From Leptodontidium sp. MPI-SDFR-AT-0119 (lineage: Eukaryota > Ascomycota > Leotiomycetes > Helotiales > Leptodontidiaceae): 64,000 nucleotides of DNA. Numbering within the stretch: position 1 is the first letter of the stretch; each line of letters begins with the position of its first letter. A model generated the notes under the pieces. That model searched no databases. It was not told where the DNA came from and saw nothing but the letters and a program-made list of their open reading frames with translations. This document shows, piece after piece, positions 46,429 to 58,284 of the stretch. The stretch lies in contig JAHLEZ010000001.1 in assembly GCA_020726505.1 (NCBI GenBank), positions 4,216,001 through 4,280,000 of the forward strand, given 5' to 3'. Both the position numbers and the translations under genes were made by a program.

Positions 46429-48939
46429 CTAGTCGCCCAATGGCATACTCTCTAGCTCCTCGTGGAGTTGCTTCCAATTATCGGCTTGCATCTCGGAGTA
46501 CTTTACACGCTCTTGAGCCCAATCTTGATTCCAGCGGCTGACATGGTATTGTGACTGCTGGAAGAAGATCAGCTCATCTCGAATACATTCCTTGATAAAT
46601 ACCCCTCGAGCGTGCTGGGCTACGATTGATTCTTTATCCTAGTCAATGGTAAGCAAAATTTGTCAGGTTAGATACAGAAAGACTTGCCCTGATGATAGCT
46701 TCAGTGACCTTCTCTATCTCCCCCGGTTTCACCAGGCCTTCCGGCTTTTGTCGAATGGTAACGAGCTTGGTTTCGTTGTTCTGGATTCGGCGTTCTAGAT
46801 ACGGAATGTTGTCTTTATCATATCGATCACGTCGGTCGAACATATCTCTCATGCTGACCAAAGCATCGCGCTGTCTCTTCAAGTCCTCGAGCACCCCTTG
46901 ATCCCAAGCTCTAGCCTCGTCCTCTAAAAGCGTCTGGCTGTTCGACAGGTGCTTTGCAGTAGCATTGAGACCCTCATTCAGTAGCGGAACATCGTTGGTA
47001 TCTGTTGCATAGGTATCTGCAGACGAGTCGATCAATGACCGTAAAGAAAGAGACAGTCTCAATTGATCCGCGGCCAGGCCCTCATTTCGCTTTGAAAGTC
47101 GATCCATGAGGTTGCACAAGTTAATGTATACCTCTGCTGATCGACGTATACCAGTTCTGGTCCGATCGAATAGGTCATTCAAGGTTGATGGCAGCGAGTC
47201 TTCAAGTCCTGGGGGAAGTGGTCTGCCAGTAAACTCCTCCTGAACTGAGATAGTAGCCTGCTTACGCCACACAGCAAGCTCCTGGTGCTAATTAGCTTGA
47301 ACTTAGCTAGAGAACATCTAACTTGGGCGTTCGGGGCTTACAGTGGGGACCGTCAAAAACATGACAACTAACTGTTCTTGACACAACACTGGATGCCTGA
47401 CAAGAGCATTCGTAAAGCGTACCAATCCTCGTCGGCGCTTCTCAATGAACGTGTTATCGGCAGCGAGATGATTTCCGTTGACTATAAATCATTAGCAAGG
47501 GATTTGATGTTCAGATTGACTCTCGCAACGTAACGAGAATTCCGCGTTGAAATCAGAGGCAATTCGAGAGATGTTTGGTAGCTCAGCCATGAAACCATGG
47601 CGGTTAGTTCCCAGTCTTGGGCCTAGATTGATGTGTATCGCAGCGAAGGAAATATCCTATTTACGTACCTCCAACTCTCTTCGGAGGAAGCAAGGGCAAC
47701 TGCCGGAAAGGAAATCGTTTCTGCAGACAGTCCAAGAGCCAGACAAAGTCACTGTACCGCCTCACAACCTGGCTACCGCGACGAGCACTCGTAACCTGAT
47801 AGTTGTGATGCTGAAACATAAACATTCCCTCTTTCTCGGGTAAGAGTGTAATGATCACATTCTCCTCAACGCCTCCACTTGATACTCGCCCACCACCAAA
47901 TGATCGAGTGGGAGCGCTGGGGCCAGGAAGACCACCTCCGCCTCCGGGAGGCTCGAATCCGTCACCACCAATTGTAGAATCGTTCGATACGCGATAAGAT
48001 TCGGCTGAGTTGCCATCGTATGAGCCCCAAATACCTGCTACAGGGGCTGCTGAAGAATCCTCCGCAGGCTGATTTGAAGTTCCATTGGCCCCAGCGGCTG
48101 ATGTGGTTGTGAAGTTGCTTGTGGTTCTGACTGGTGCGTGAGTTCCGTTACTTCCCGCCCTCAATGCTCCGTTTACTTGTGGCGTTGCTTCATGATTATG
48201 ACCTCTGTGCATAGCTGGACTACCCCACGGGTCCGCCTCTGGGAAGTCAATCGAGTCTTTCCGCATTGTGCGCGGTTTCTGGGGGGAGACAGATACTGGT
48301 GCTGGGGGAGGTGTTACAGGCCGTTGCGGAGGCTTTGCAGCAAGGCTTTCGACTCCAGGGATTGAGGTGGAGAAGCTAGGTAGATTGGGTTCTGGTAGCT
48401 CTGCAGGAGATAAGCATATATCAACATGTCTGAATCATTGTAAAATACTAACTGCTTCGTCTTTCATCAACACCATCTAGCGTGATATCCTCGTGTTCTT
48501 GTGCTAAACCAATCAATGCGAGTAATACATTGAACTCGTTCCTAGAGATGTCGGAAAGTTGCCCTCCAGACGTGATAATGCTCACGATACGGCTTTGCTC
48601 ATCAGCACCAATTTTACTAGCGCTCAAGACCTTTGTTATTCCAGATGCAGTGAGCTTGCCTCCATTACCTTCTCCACCATTGATGAGGTTGTCGAATGTA
48701 TCGATATAACTGTCGGGGACCGCTCCGGGTGGAAGTAGATTCTTGACTACTTCTCCGCGCCCAGCCTTTTTCGGAGTTGGCATGCCCCATGGTGATGAGT
48801 TTGGAGCATTGTCATCGTCTGCGAATAAGGAGGATTTGGATCCGGGAGCAGGACTGGGTTCGTCGTCGAAGAGTGAGTTTCGGGACTTGGAGGCTTTCGC
48901 TGGGCTAGGTTGGTCGGGTGAGGATCCGAATAGTGACAT
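46429..48939 (-). CDS. MVP1: Sorting nexin MVP1 (PX-BAR)
   Basis: Endosomal sorting nexin acting in vacuolar protein sorting and endosome-to-Golgi recycling. Exons 48939-48453, 48400-47669, 47481-47342, 47281-46688 and 46638-46429 give 720 residues. The N-terminal region has an EH-like helical segment (LTASGITKVLSASKIGADEQ). A long Ser/Pro/Gly linker follows. The PX domain starts at NVIITLLPEKEGMFMFQHHN; it includes VVRRYSDFVWLLDCL and FIEKRRRGLVRF, the basic phosphoinositide-binding residues. The BAR domain fills exons 4-5, ending MQADNWKQLHEELESMPLGD. The fourth intron (46639-46687) is of GC-AG type: donor GCAAGT with a GACTAG end; homology and frame fix it. A 187-bp intron lies inside the PX domain. 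Confidence 0.94.
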
Positions 48940-50752
48940 TGTGCTGCCGTCGCAGACTTGACAGTTACCTGTCTGGGTATGGGGAGATAAAATACAGGTA
49001 ATGCGACAGGCGCAAAGATGTTACTTATCAGGTTCATCAACAGTGGTCAAGGTGGATGTGGAGCTTGCGCCTCGCAAGCTCCACTAGCGCCGCAGACCCC
49101 TGCATGTTGATGTTTGCTTTGCCCAAGCTTTTCGAGGCTGAAACTCCACTTCCCGGATGAGCCAATCAGCAGTATTATGAAGCTTATAAATTGCCTAGTA
49201 GATTTTTTTCTTGGTGCTTCTCGGTCACTGTCTTTTGAATGTTTACAAAAGTCCAGTTTTGAGTCTCTAAATTGCTTCTCAATGTACAACACATGAACAT
49301 CTTGACATCTTAAAAAGCATATTAGGGAAGCCGATGCCAAAGTGTTTGAAAGTGGATTACATTAGATGGTCTGCAATATTCTACCCGGGGGAGGGCGGGG
49401 TTGATGTTTGTTCCATTTCAGATTAAAATCACATTTTGGCATCTATGGGGTAGTTGACCTACCATAGTATTTGAGTAGCCAGACTTGACTTCCTCAAAAC
49501 AAATCGAATCTGCTGCTTCCTTACTCATATCCGTCAAGCAAAATCGTGTCCTCCTACAGGGTGCAATCCTTACCATTATATACACTAATTAAACTCTAGA
49601 GCTCTTGTTCCCATGTCTAAGAGCAGTTGCTGTAGGCCAGCATGTATTCCCATTACTAGGTAGCTATATTTTTCTTAGAAACATGCCGGAATTACTCCTA
49701 AAACGAGCAATACATGAAGCTCAAGGCGCATCCCATTTCTTCTATTGTACAAGAGGCACTGCGCAAGGAACAATGCAACCACACCGGGATTTGCCAACGC
49801 GTAAGAACACTTGAATCTCATGGATTTTGGGTGACTCTCGTCAATTCAATTCAATTCAAGCGAAGGTGTTAAGCCAAGTTAGATGAGACCACCAATCCAT
49901 CGACAGCAGTCTGAAATGACTTCAAGTCAAAAAAACCAAAAAAAAAAAGGTATCAAAATACCGGCATTGGAGCCCATAACAGCCCAAACAACATGCGAAA
50001 TAGAGAAACGATTTGCAGAAAACAGTGAGTTTCAGAACCAGATGGAATACAGAGGCCGAGCAGTAGCTTTCAGTGATGACTTGGAGCAGGCTTGATGTCG
50101 ACTTCGTGCCGCTAGTGGCCGCATCGTGCCATCACGCAGAAATACTTCATTTGGAGAAATGTACTTAAAGCCATATGGCGAATTGCTCATCTTTGTTATG
50201 TTACTCTCCTCCGGACATTGGGCTGAAAGTGGAGTTCTCGATGCCGCTTGGAAGGAGTAAAGGTTTTGAGACTCTGATTTGAGTCTTTGAGTGGCAGTGC
50301 TAGCATTCATACTGTAAATATTGCAGATTTCCCCAAACGAGACTAGGCGCAAATGTAAATCAAACCTACCTAGGTATGCCATCGGAATTGTTCAGAAAAG
50401 CATTTTGGTACTTTTATTGTTATTCATCCAAATGCACGCAGGTGCTCAGGTGCATGGAAGAATTGCTAGGCTCGGAAGAACTTTTTTGCGCGAACTTAGC
50501 TCCCGTCGCTTACGCGACCAATTAGATCATGCTCTCAACCTCCCATCCACTTGATCGCCGCACATCTCTGACATCTCGAAATTTCCCCAACGACGGTCAT
50601 CAACAACTTCAAACGCTCCGAGTCAAGACACCTCGCATTCCGCGTAGTATGTATCCCCAGTCTTTGGTCTCCGAGCTCTCCATGAGCGTGTAGGTTTCTT
50701 GAATTATGCTCTAACCAATCTTCTACTACAGATCTTCAAAAAAGTTGCCAAA
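48940..50752. other. Divergent intergenic region, MVP1 and RPS29
   Basis: 1.8 kb with no supportable CDS. An intron in the RPS29 5' UTR is likely at 50647-50731 (donor GTATGT, branch CTAAC, acceptor CAG), ending 21 nt before the ATG, a common layout for fungal ribosomal protein genes. Confidence 0.6.
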
Positions 50753-51109
50753 ATGTCCCACGAATCCGTCTGGAACTCTCGTCCCCGAACCTACGGCAAG
50801 GGTGCCCGCGCCTGGTACGTCTATTTTGCGGTCCTTTGAGTACAAAATTAGGGAGAGGGAGATTAAAGATGGGGGAATTGGGGCGGGGGCACAACTTTGG
50901 AGGACAACGACAGCTAACGATATCATAGCCGTGTCTGCACACACAAGGCTGGTTTGATCAGAAAATATGGCCTCAACATCTGCCGTCAATGCTTCCGTGA
51001 GAAGGCAGCTGATATTGGATTTGTCAAGGTATGCGACATGGAATGGAACCTAGCCTCGAGGAGAGGCCATACCAGAGCGCCATTCTAACAATTTCGGCAG
51101 CACCGTTAA
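50753..51109 (+). CDS. RPS29: 40S ribosomal protein S29 (uS14)
   Basis: Structural zinc protein of the cytosolic small ribosomal subunit. Exons 50753-50814, 50929-51028 and 51101-51109 give 56 residues, the standard length. Sequence landmarks: [20 protein letters not shown], then CRVC across intron 1, [14 protein letters not shown] and the tail IGFVKHR. Cys21, Cys24, Cys39 and Cys42 form the zinc site. Intron 1 is 114 bp and splits the first zinc cysteine codon. Intron 2 is 72 bp with branch CTAAC and leaves a last coding exon of only nine bases (His, Arg, stop). The gene was too small and split for simple frame searches. Confidence 0.96.
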
Positions 51110-52307
51110 AGTACCACAATGGCAAGGAACCCTGCGATCGATTTGTGCGTGAGGGCAGTGGAACTGGATTGGGGCTTTGCTCATGGCATGGAGTTTGGGA
51201 TGGTCAAACAGATTTGAGCTTGGAGGGCATTTCGGAAGGATGGAAAGACTCGAACAATAATTCGATGGATTGCCGGACGATGGATTGTTCTTCGACGCAA
51301 AAGTCTCTTTCTAGAATTGATCTGGGTTTACCTTGCTACTGCTCTGGAGATGATTCCCGGGCACTTTCAGCATTGCCTCAATACAGCTGTGTCCAATGTA
51401 CAGCGGAACAAAACGGTGACCTCGACTGATAATGGCAAGGATATACATGGCATGTGAGGAGACGAAGTCTGGGTGCGGAACTGGAGACGTCTTTGGATGG
51501 CAGATGGCTCTATCCGAGGGTGGCTACATGCTGTTCTGGGCTTTTCGGGACCTATTTCCACTTTGTGGATTGGGTGGCATTCCTCCCTGCTCGGGGCGGT
51601 TCTAATTCTGAACTGCAAGGCAGCTCAAATCAGCAAGCGCCGATTGTTCCTCTCCCTATTTTTGGCCAGTACAGCGTGGAAGGCCTGCGAGATTTTGAAG
51701 TCTGCACTAAAATTTCGATATAAGATTGTTCTAAGGTGACGGTTAGCAAGCGCTCCTTCAGCTAGTTTGGTTCTTGTCAATGCATTTTCCATGGTGACAA
51801 ACCCCTGAAGTGAGCAGACCCTTGGTCTCTCCCCTAGGACCTGAAGCTCTCAGGACAAGGCCGTTATGGAAAATGCAGAAAGCTTATTTATCTAATCACA
51901 ATATCGCTTTTGCTTCATTGTCTTGATTTCCTCTACATTTTTTCGCAGTTTGTAATGGGTGCGTGTAGGGATCTCAGTACACCACTTGGTCTCATACGCA
52001 CACCTTTGGGACTTTCGATACTTAATCATTGATTTGATTGCCCTAGAATCAATCTTAGAGTCGTTCATTGTCCTTCTACAACATCGCATGAAGCTTCATC
52101 GCTGAGTACTATACAAATGCGCTGAATACACGCAAGATAAAACCGCCGCAAAGGAACGGCAATCTGAACGAAGTACCTCCAACCTTCCATTACATGCCGT
52201 GTGCATCATTCATACTACCGACCTCACCAACTCAGGAAATGTCAATATATGTAATTGTACAGTGGGAAACTCTTGGCCAATCCAATGTGAAGACGTCTTC
52301 TTTGTAC
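51110..52307. other. Convergent intergenic region
   Basis: 1.2 kb between the RPS29 and RING-protein 3' ends. Frames of 80-130 codons exist (51031-51429 overlaps the RPS29 tail) but have no support. Confidence 0.5.
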
Positions 52308-54267
52308 CTAACCCTCCCAACCAAAGTCATCGCCTTCTCTCAAAAAACCTGCTGCAGTCTCAAGTAGAGCCTGAGTGCCAGCTGAACGCATCTCGACATG
52401 GTTTGAATATCTGCGAGCACCGTGTGGTGAGCGGCGGCGGGCCCTAGCATCCTCACCCGATCGGAGTGCTTGGGAGAGGTCAATTCCTGGACTGCGATGA
52501 TTGTCATGGGCGCCAGGGGAGAAGATAACTTCAGGAGAAAATCTGACAGTTGGGGTTCTTGTACGTCGACCGAAGTGAGGAGAGTTGTTGGACTCCAAGG
52601 ATGGCCGAGCATCTTGCGAGCTTTGACTCTGGACCATCATGAAATTGGACCCATCTTCGATCATTGAGAGCCTGTAGGATTGAGGAGATGGTGAAGCGCC
52701 GCGGAAAACAGAAGTGGCGGTGACATGTCCAAGCTGGTAGCTAGTCTCATCGCCCTCCTCTCGAGGATACTCTGCATTAGGCTCATCTTCGAGGCTGTGC
52801 ATGCTCTCTTCGTCGTCGTCGTCGTCGTCGTCGTCAGTGTCATCAGTTGGTACCCTGAGAGTTGGTACGGCGCCTTTGAAAAGCTTTTCCAAGAAGATGT
52901 CAGGGAACTTCTTGCGGCACATTGGGCAGCTATCGTTTTGCTTCTTTCCCAAGACACAAGCATCACTCAACCAGATCTTGAGGCATTCCTCGCCCATGAT
53001 GTTGCGACAGCAGATAGCCAAACGAATAGGCTGCTCACATGCTCCCTCCGGAGTCTCGACGCCCATTTGTTCCGTGCAGATGTAGCAGTTTTGGCAATTC
53101 TCATCCAACGTGTCAACAGGCACAACTTCAAGACAAATCCGCTCCCGTTCTTTTCGTCTCAATCGCTCAACGACATGGATTCGGTCAGCCATCATGAGAC
53201 CCAGCAGAACCTTGCATCCATATCCAGTACTGTGGATATAGATCTCCGAACTGTTCGAAGCTCCCGAGTCCTTGTGGCGTTGCTCCGGAATCTCCATCGT
53301 GCCAAAGTCCTTCTCCCATTTTTGATGGTAGACGGCCAGATACTTCATGATCAGTGCCACATGCTCACGTTCAACGATAGCTTGCGCAGGATGACCCTTG
53401 TCGAGAAGATCTTTCAAAGCGAGCGACCAAGATCTCAGTGTTCCCTCCATGATGCCTTTGACGGTGCTGCCAAATTTCGCGACGATGGGATTTTCGATTG
53501 GAGTTAGCTCTCCATAGGCTTCGAAGGACATCGTCATAAGATAGCACTTGCTTGCTTCACGAGCGATGGGAGTATAACCTTTGCAAATCGCGATCTGAGG
53601 GAAAGACTATAATGGATGTCAGTACATTTCACCTAAGCTTGAGCTGTGACGGATGAATGGACTTACCTTCGGAGACCACTTCTTGACAAATCTGACTGTA
53701 ACCTTGACAGCTCTTGTTAGGGATGTTTAAACAAAGCTATCAGTAGTGAGAAGAACTTACAGGCTCACAGGTTAGGTTCAACGGTTGTGCTGGCTCTTCT
53801 CCGACCTCAACCTCAATTCCAGACTCCTTGATAGCAGCCTTCATAAGCTCGCACTCTGCCTCGGAAGGCTCGTTTTGGTTGTTTCTGTCCAGTGAAAAGA
53901 CCCAACGCCAAAAGTATCGCCAGATCTCTTCGGGCAGGATTTCTATCGAGGTCCTAGCTCTGATCGTCAAAGAGATACGTTCGGCAGACCAGCCACTCAG
54001 GCATGCGAGGGAGATGACGAGGGCAGTCTGAGCCTTGTCGAGATCCTTAATACACTCCTGTCCGCAGAGACCTGCGATAGATCGTGGTGAGCGACGAGAA
54101 GAAAACAGGCGGGACATAGTGGCTGCGGCTGACTTCTTCAGATTGTAGACTCGGGACTTGGTGATATCAAGGAGCTGATCGAAGATATTCTGTGTCTGGG
54201 CTGCAGTAGAAGTATTGAGTTGCTCTATAAGAGCAGCTGTGATTGTTGACTCCAAGTCATCAGCCAT
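52308..54267 (-). CDS. RING-finger protein of unknown function
   Basis: Exons 54267-53761, 53702-53667 and 53606-52308 give 613 residues. Residues 1-170 are helical (ESTITAALIEQLNTSTAAQT). The middle has VTVRFVKKWSPK and an unusual segment around ENPIVAKFGSTVKGIMEG. A RING-like zinc domain lies near residues 330-400: CQNCYICTEQM, CEQPIRLAICC, MGEECLKIWL and CPMCRKKFPD. It could be a ubiquitin ligase; the substrate is unknown. After it come an Asp run (about ten residues, encoded by a GTC/GAC microsatellite near 52813-52837 on the plus strand) and a Ser/Arg-rich disordered tail. I read the 53537 ATG as internal because exons 1-3 join in frame with canonical introns of 58 and 60 bp. Confidence 0.78.
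52810..52840. repeat. GTC/GAC trinucleotide repeat in coding sequence
   Basis: About eight consecutive gtc units on the plus strand encode the poly-aspartate run of the minus-strand RING protein. Likely length-polymorphic. Confidence 0.8.
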
Positions 54268-56343
54268 AGTGAGTCAAGTTCGACTGGTGGAAGGCCGCAA
54301 GGAGGTAGTGAATTATATTCGGATTGGTGAAGATAGGTGAGGCTCGGGACGTGCGCAAAAGCAACAGTAACTGGTAACTTACTGACTGTTAGAATGGAAG
54401 TTTTCAAAAATTCAGATACAAGCTAAGATGAGTGCGGTGGTGGAGGAAGAGGAGAGTGCGTGGTCGAGGCTGGGAGACAGGGTAGGCGCTGCTCGCGCAC
54501 AGACAGAGTGTAGAGATGACCGAGGACGATGAAGTATGAGAACGGAAGTACCTTTGACACAAAGTAGGTGTGGAGCAAGATTGCGAAGGGGTGACTGAGA
54601 AGTGTAGTTGCCAAGCATTGGAGGAAGGAAAAAAGAGACAACCAAGGACGGAGTTGATATTCTCTGCCTTGTGTAAGTGAATTTGGCAGACTCGCCAGCG
54701 AGTGAGCAGCGGGAGCCAACAGCTTCTAGCCGAGTGGCCTTGCAGCATAGGCTCGAGTTGGTAACGGCGGAGAGTCTGTATGGGGTGTCGATTTGTGCTT
54801 GTGGTCGAGGAGTGGTTTCAATCACCCAAATTAGTGAGAAAGAAGGGAGATGTGGAGTGACGCTGATATGACCGGACGAGTGGCCAGGCAGATAGTTGCG
54901 ATAGTGGCAAGTATACAAGATTGTAGGAGCGAAAGCGTTGTTGACCAAGAGGGGTTGCGCCGTATCTTCGAAGTGACAGTGAAGTGGCCGCGAAGCGAAG
55001 GATGCGCTTTGGAGCAGGACTGGATCGAAACGAAACAAGGAGGGAGACCAAGGCCCTCGAGACCTATAATTAGCAGCGAAGCACGAAGAGATAGCCAATA
55101 ATCAGCTATACCAATTTCCCAAATTGATTTTCAAGGAAAATATCGCTTGCTGTTGAGTTATCAAGTCCAGGTTTTTCTCGCTTCGAAATGTAAACAAGGT
55201 AGCTAGAAAGGGACTGCACCAGGCAGATTATCGTCATTAGTCACCGCTCTAGACTACCTGGAGACCGCAGAGAGGATAACTACACATCAGAAGAGAAGAA
55301 TCACCCGCTCGTACTTGATTATACCTTCATTTGATCGAAAGGAGATGAAATCACTCTCATGGTGTTGCTCCGAAAGGGGTTCGGTTAGTAGCCTCAATTG
55401 GGAAGGGCAGCGTCGCGTATTCAAAGAATGTAGTTGATGTATTGTGATCGGCCTATAAAGTTCAAGAACAATTTACGATGCACAGAATTTTGGTACAAAA
55501 TTCTGATAGCCAGTGGCCTACCAATGTAAAGAGGAAGACCTTGTTCAAAACCTTCCGGTGATATTCGCCAAACACGAGTATTATTGATCTGTCCATGATA
55601 TGGCATGGATCTCATTCATTTATGTATTCCATCCCTGTACGACAACTTTATGGAGCTATTTGTGAGGGCTAGTGAATCCACTGCAGGGAAGTAGGAGGAT
55701 GTGAGGAGGATAGAGAAGTACAAGGAAAGCGAAAGGGATTTTCTGGTGCTTCTCCAAAATCTCCAGGAGTCTTAATTTGCTACGTACATAGAAGATTGCG
55801 CATCTTTCAAACTCAGGAGCAACAACCCTTTCTCCAAGCAATCTGCAAAGTAGGCCCCCAAGCACCCAACAGTGAAACCTGAGGCCAAAGCTAAGCACCA
55901 AAATTAATCATCAAACCATCTGCCACTATGTCTTCCTTCCCCTCATAAACAGCTCCTGGTGAGCTTCACCAACCCCAAGCCATAAGTCTCAACAACGAAG
56001 CCGGGTGGACAAGGCGGGAAAGGAGGATATGGGCAATAATAATTACAAGTCCGGGGCTTGATGAAGCGTGTGAGAATGACAACTCGGGAAGGTTGTAAGA
56101 TGAGAGGCAAGAGTAGGAGACTACGAAGAGATGAGATGGTCCAGATCAAATGGCACATGGGTACCCGTGACCACCACGAACCTATAGGAGCTAATTAACG
56201 TAAAGGGGGAAAGTAGGAAGAATGTAGAAAATGCGAGCAGCCCTACCACCATCACACTGGATCTTATTGTTTACCAGATGAGCAAGGAAAGTCTTGGGTA
56301 ATTTGCTTTCTATTCATGCAAACTTCCAAGTCCAGCAGCAGAC
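54268..56343. other. Intergenic region, no gene seen
   Basis: 2.1 kb between the RING-protein start and the NAD kinase stop. A 228-codon minus-strand frame at 54412-55098 has no motifs, and its Ser/Leu/His-rich composition suggests a non-coding leader. Confidence 0.5.
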
Positions 56344-58284
56344 CTACTTCGACCACTCTTTATAGCTCTTCTGCCTCTGTCTCGTATTCCACCCCAACTT
56401 GCCACTAATGCTATTAACCCAGTCCTCAGATCTCCTTCCCTGAGGCATGACATTCGCAAATGGATACCGACTAGCACTAATAGTCACGTAATCCCCCGGT
56501 CTCAACTCCACTCTCTCCCTGCCGTCGAAACTGGCCCAGCTGCTAGTCCTGGCATCGTAGGGAACGCCTACGCGGAGAACGATAGTGTCGGGGAGGATGA
56601 TGGGTCGGAAGGAGAGCGTATGCGCGCAGATTGCGGTTACGAGGATTACGGGATTCTCGGGGTGGCAGAGTGATCCACCAGCCGCGAGGTTGTAGGCCGT
56701 GGATCCGGTAGGTGTAGCAACACAGACTCCATCCGCTTGCACGGATGTGAAATGCTCGTCATCACCGAAGATTTCTGTTGAGGACATTGCTGCGTGGATT
56801 AGCTTCAGATACAAATTTCTCGAACTGAGGAATTCTTACTTGGATTTGGTCCTCGGTCAACGACAATGTCGTTCAAGATCTCGAAGGTGCCGTCAGGTCG
56901 GTGGGTTCTTTCGTCTCCCTTCTCTTCTCCGACCAATTCTTCTACCAGATCCCTTGGCTCGTCAGAGTCCTCCTCCTCCTCTTCAGGAGTGCCAGATGAA
57001 GATCCTTTTTTATCTTCTCCATTCTCAATCTTTGACCTGTTCTGTTTCTGGCTCCTCATGACCGTTCCTTCGAATCTCAGGCGTAGACTAATCGTAACGC
57101 CATCTTTAAACGCTTTCGTCAAGTGCTCTGGAAATTCTTCGTAGTCGAACTTCGTTAAAAATCCCAAACTACCCAAGGCAAAACTCAGAACTGGAGGTAC
57201 AATCCGCTGGAACAGCCAACTGGCGTAGAGAACAGTACCGTCCCCTCCAAGAGTCACCACGAAATCGAAAGTATGTGGTCTCGTCTTGCATATCTCGTTT
57301 GTCCAGTAGCGTAACCGTCTCTCCAACTTCGCGTTATCCTCATTTTTGGCTGCATATTGTTCTTCCATCTCCTTCATCAGGCCCTTAGAATTGAACTTCT
57401 TGTTGTCCCGTAGACTATCTTCCACCCAAACGGTATATCTGACCTCTCGCTCTGGACTCAATAACCACTTCACCACTTCTCTTGTATTGACAATCAGGGT
57501 TTCGTCGTGTACTTTCGTGAGCAGGAAAACTGTCCGAACCTTGAGCTTCAATCGGATACTGCCTAGGCGCTTACTCAGTTCTCTTACTCCCCATGCCATA
57601 TCGGATAACTGCTTCTTCGTGAGAAGCCGGCTACGCAGCGCGGTCGGGTCCTCGCCAGTTGATACCTCCATCGTGTCCCCATGCAATTGCCTCGCCTCGA
57701 TCCTTTTCTTCCATGCCTTCTCGTCCTCTTGTCCGATGTCATTCTCGTGCTCCGTATTATCGCCGCGCTTGGGCTCGACAGAGGAGTCGTCTTTGGTGGC
57801 GCCAGCACCACTGCCTATGCGTTTATTCTCCAGAGTCTCTGCGATTCCATCCAGAGCTCCACTGTAGGAGCCTCCATGTTTCCTCTGGCTCTCGAGCAGC
57901 GTGTGTACGAAACACTCTGTATTCTGCCGTCTTAGGAATATGCTGGCGGGATTCTCGGTCGTGACGATTGAGCTCTTGCGCCGATGCGAGTTCTGAGGAT
58001 CGAAGATTACCTTTTTGGTTGAGGGTTAGATGTTGAATGTTCTAGTGGACCAGCTCTTGATTCAATATACCTCCAAAGCATGCTGATATTCAGTATCACT
58101 CTGTCCATCGAGAAATTAGTCATTGCTGGGCTGGGTTCCTAGACAGGGCGAGATGTATTTCCTCAAGTCCCAGCAAACTTACAGCACTCGACACAACATC
58201 CTCGGGCGGACTGAATGGGCCTGCCCCATCATAGTGATGGCGCTCTGGCAGACTGATATGAGGAGGAGAGGAAGAAGGCTTCAT
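56344..58284 (-). CDS. NAD(H) kinase (UTR1/POS5 family)
   Basis: ATP-dependent phosphorylation of NAD(H) to NADP(H). Exons 58284-58183, 58100-58071, 58010-56840 and 56789-56344 give 582 residues. The catalytic motif GGDGTVLYASWLF (about residue 297) is the family GGDGT. Others: LGFLTKFDYEEF, DGTFEILNDIVVDRGPNP, TMSSTEIFGDDEH, DGVCVATPTGSTAYNLAAGG and the C-terminal SFRPIILPDTI and RRSEDWVNSI. Between the ATP-binding and NAD-binding parts lies a Glu-rich insert (KKGSSSGTPEEEEEDSDEP) common in fungal members. Exon 2 is only 30 bp. No clear mitochondrial leader; the N-terminus (MKPSSSPPHISLPERHHYDG) suggests a cytosolic form. The start is the first ATG, in exon 1. Confidence 0.94.

Noticed and set aside
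52308..53537. RING protein as a separate gene starting at 53537
   Set aside because: Upstream exons join it in frame through two canonical introns, giving one longer protein.
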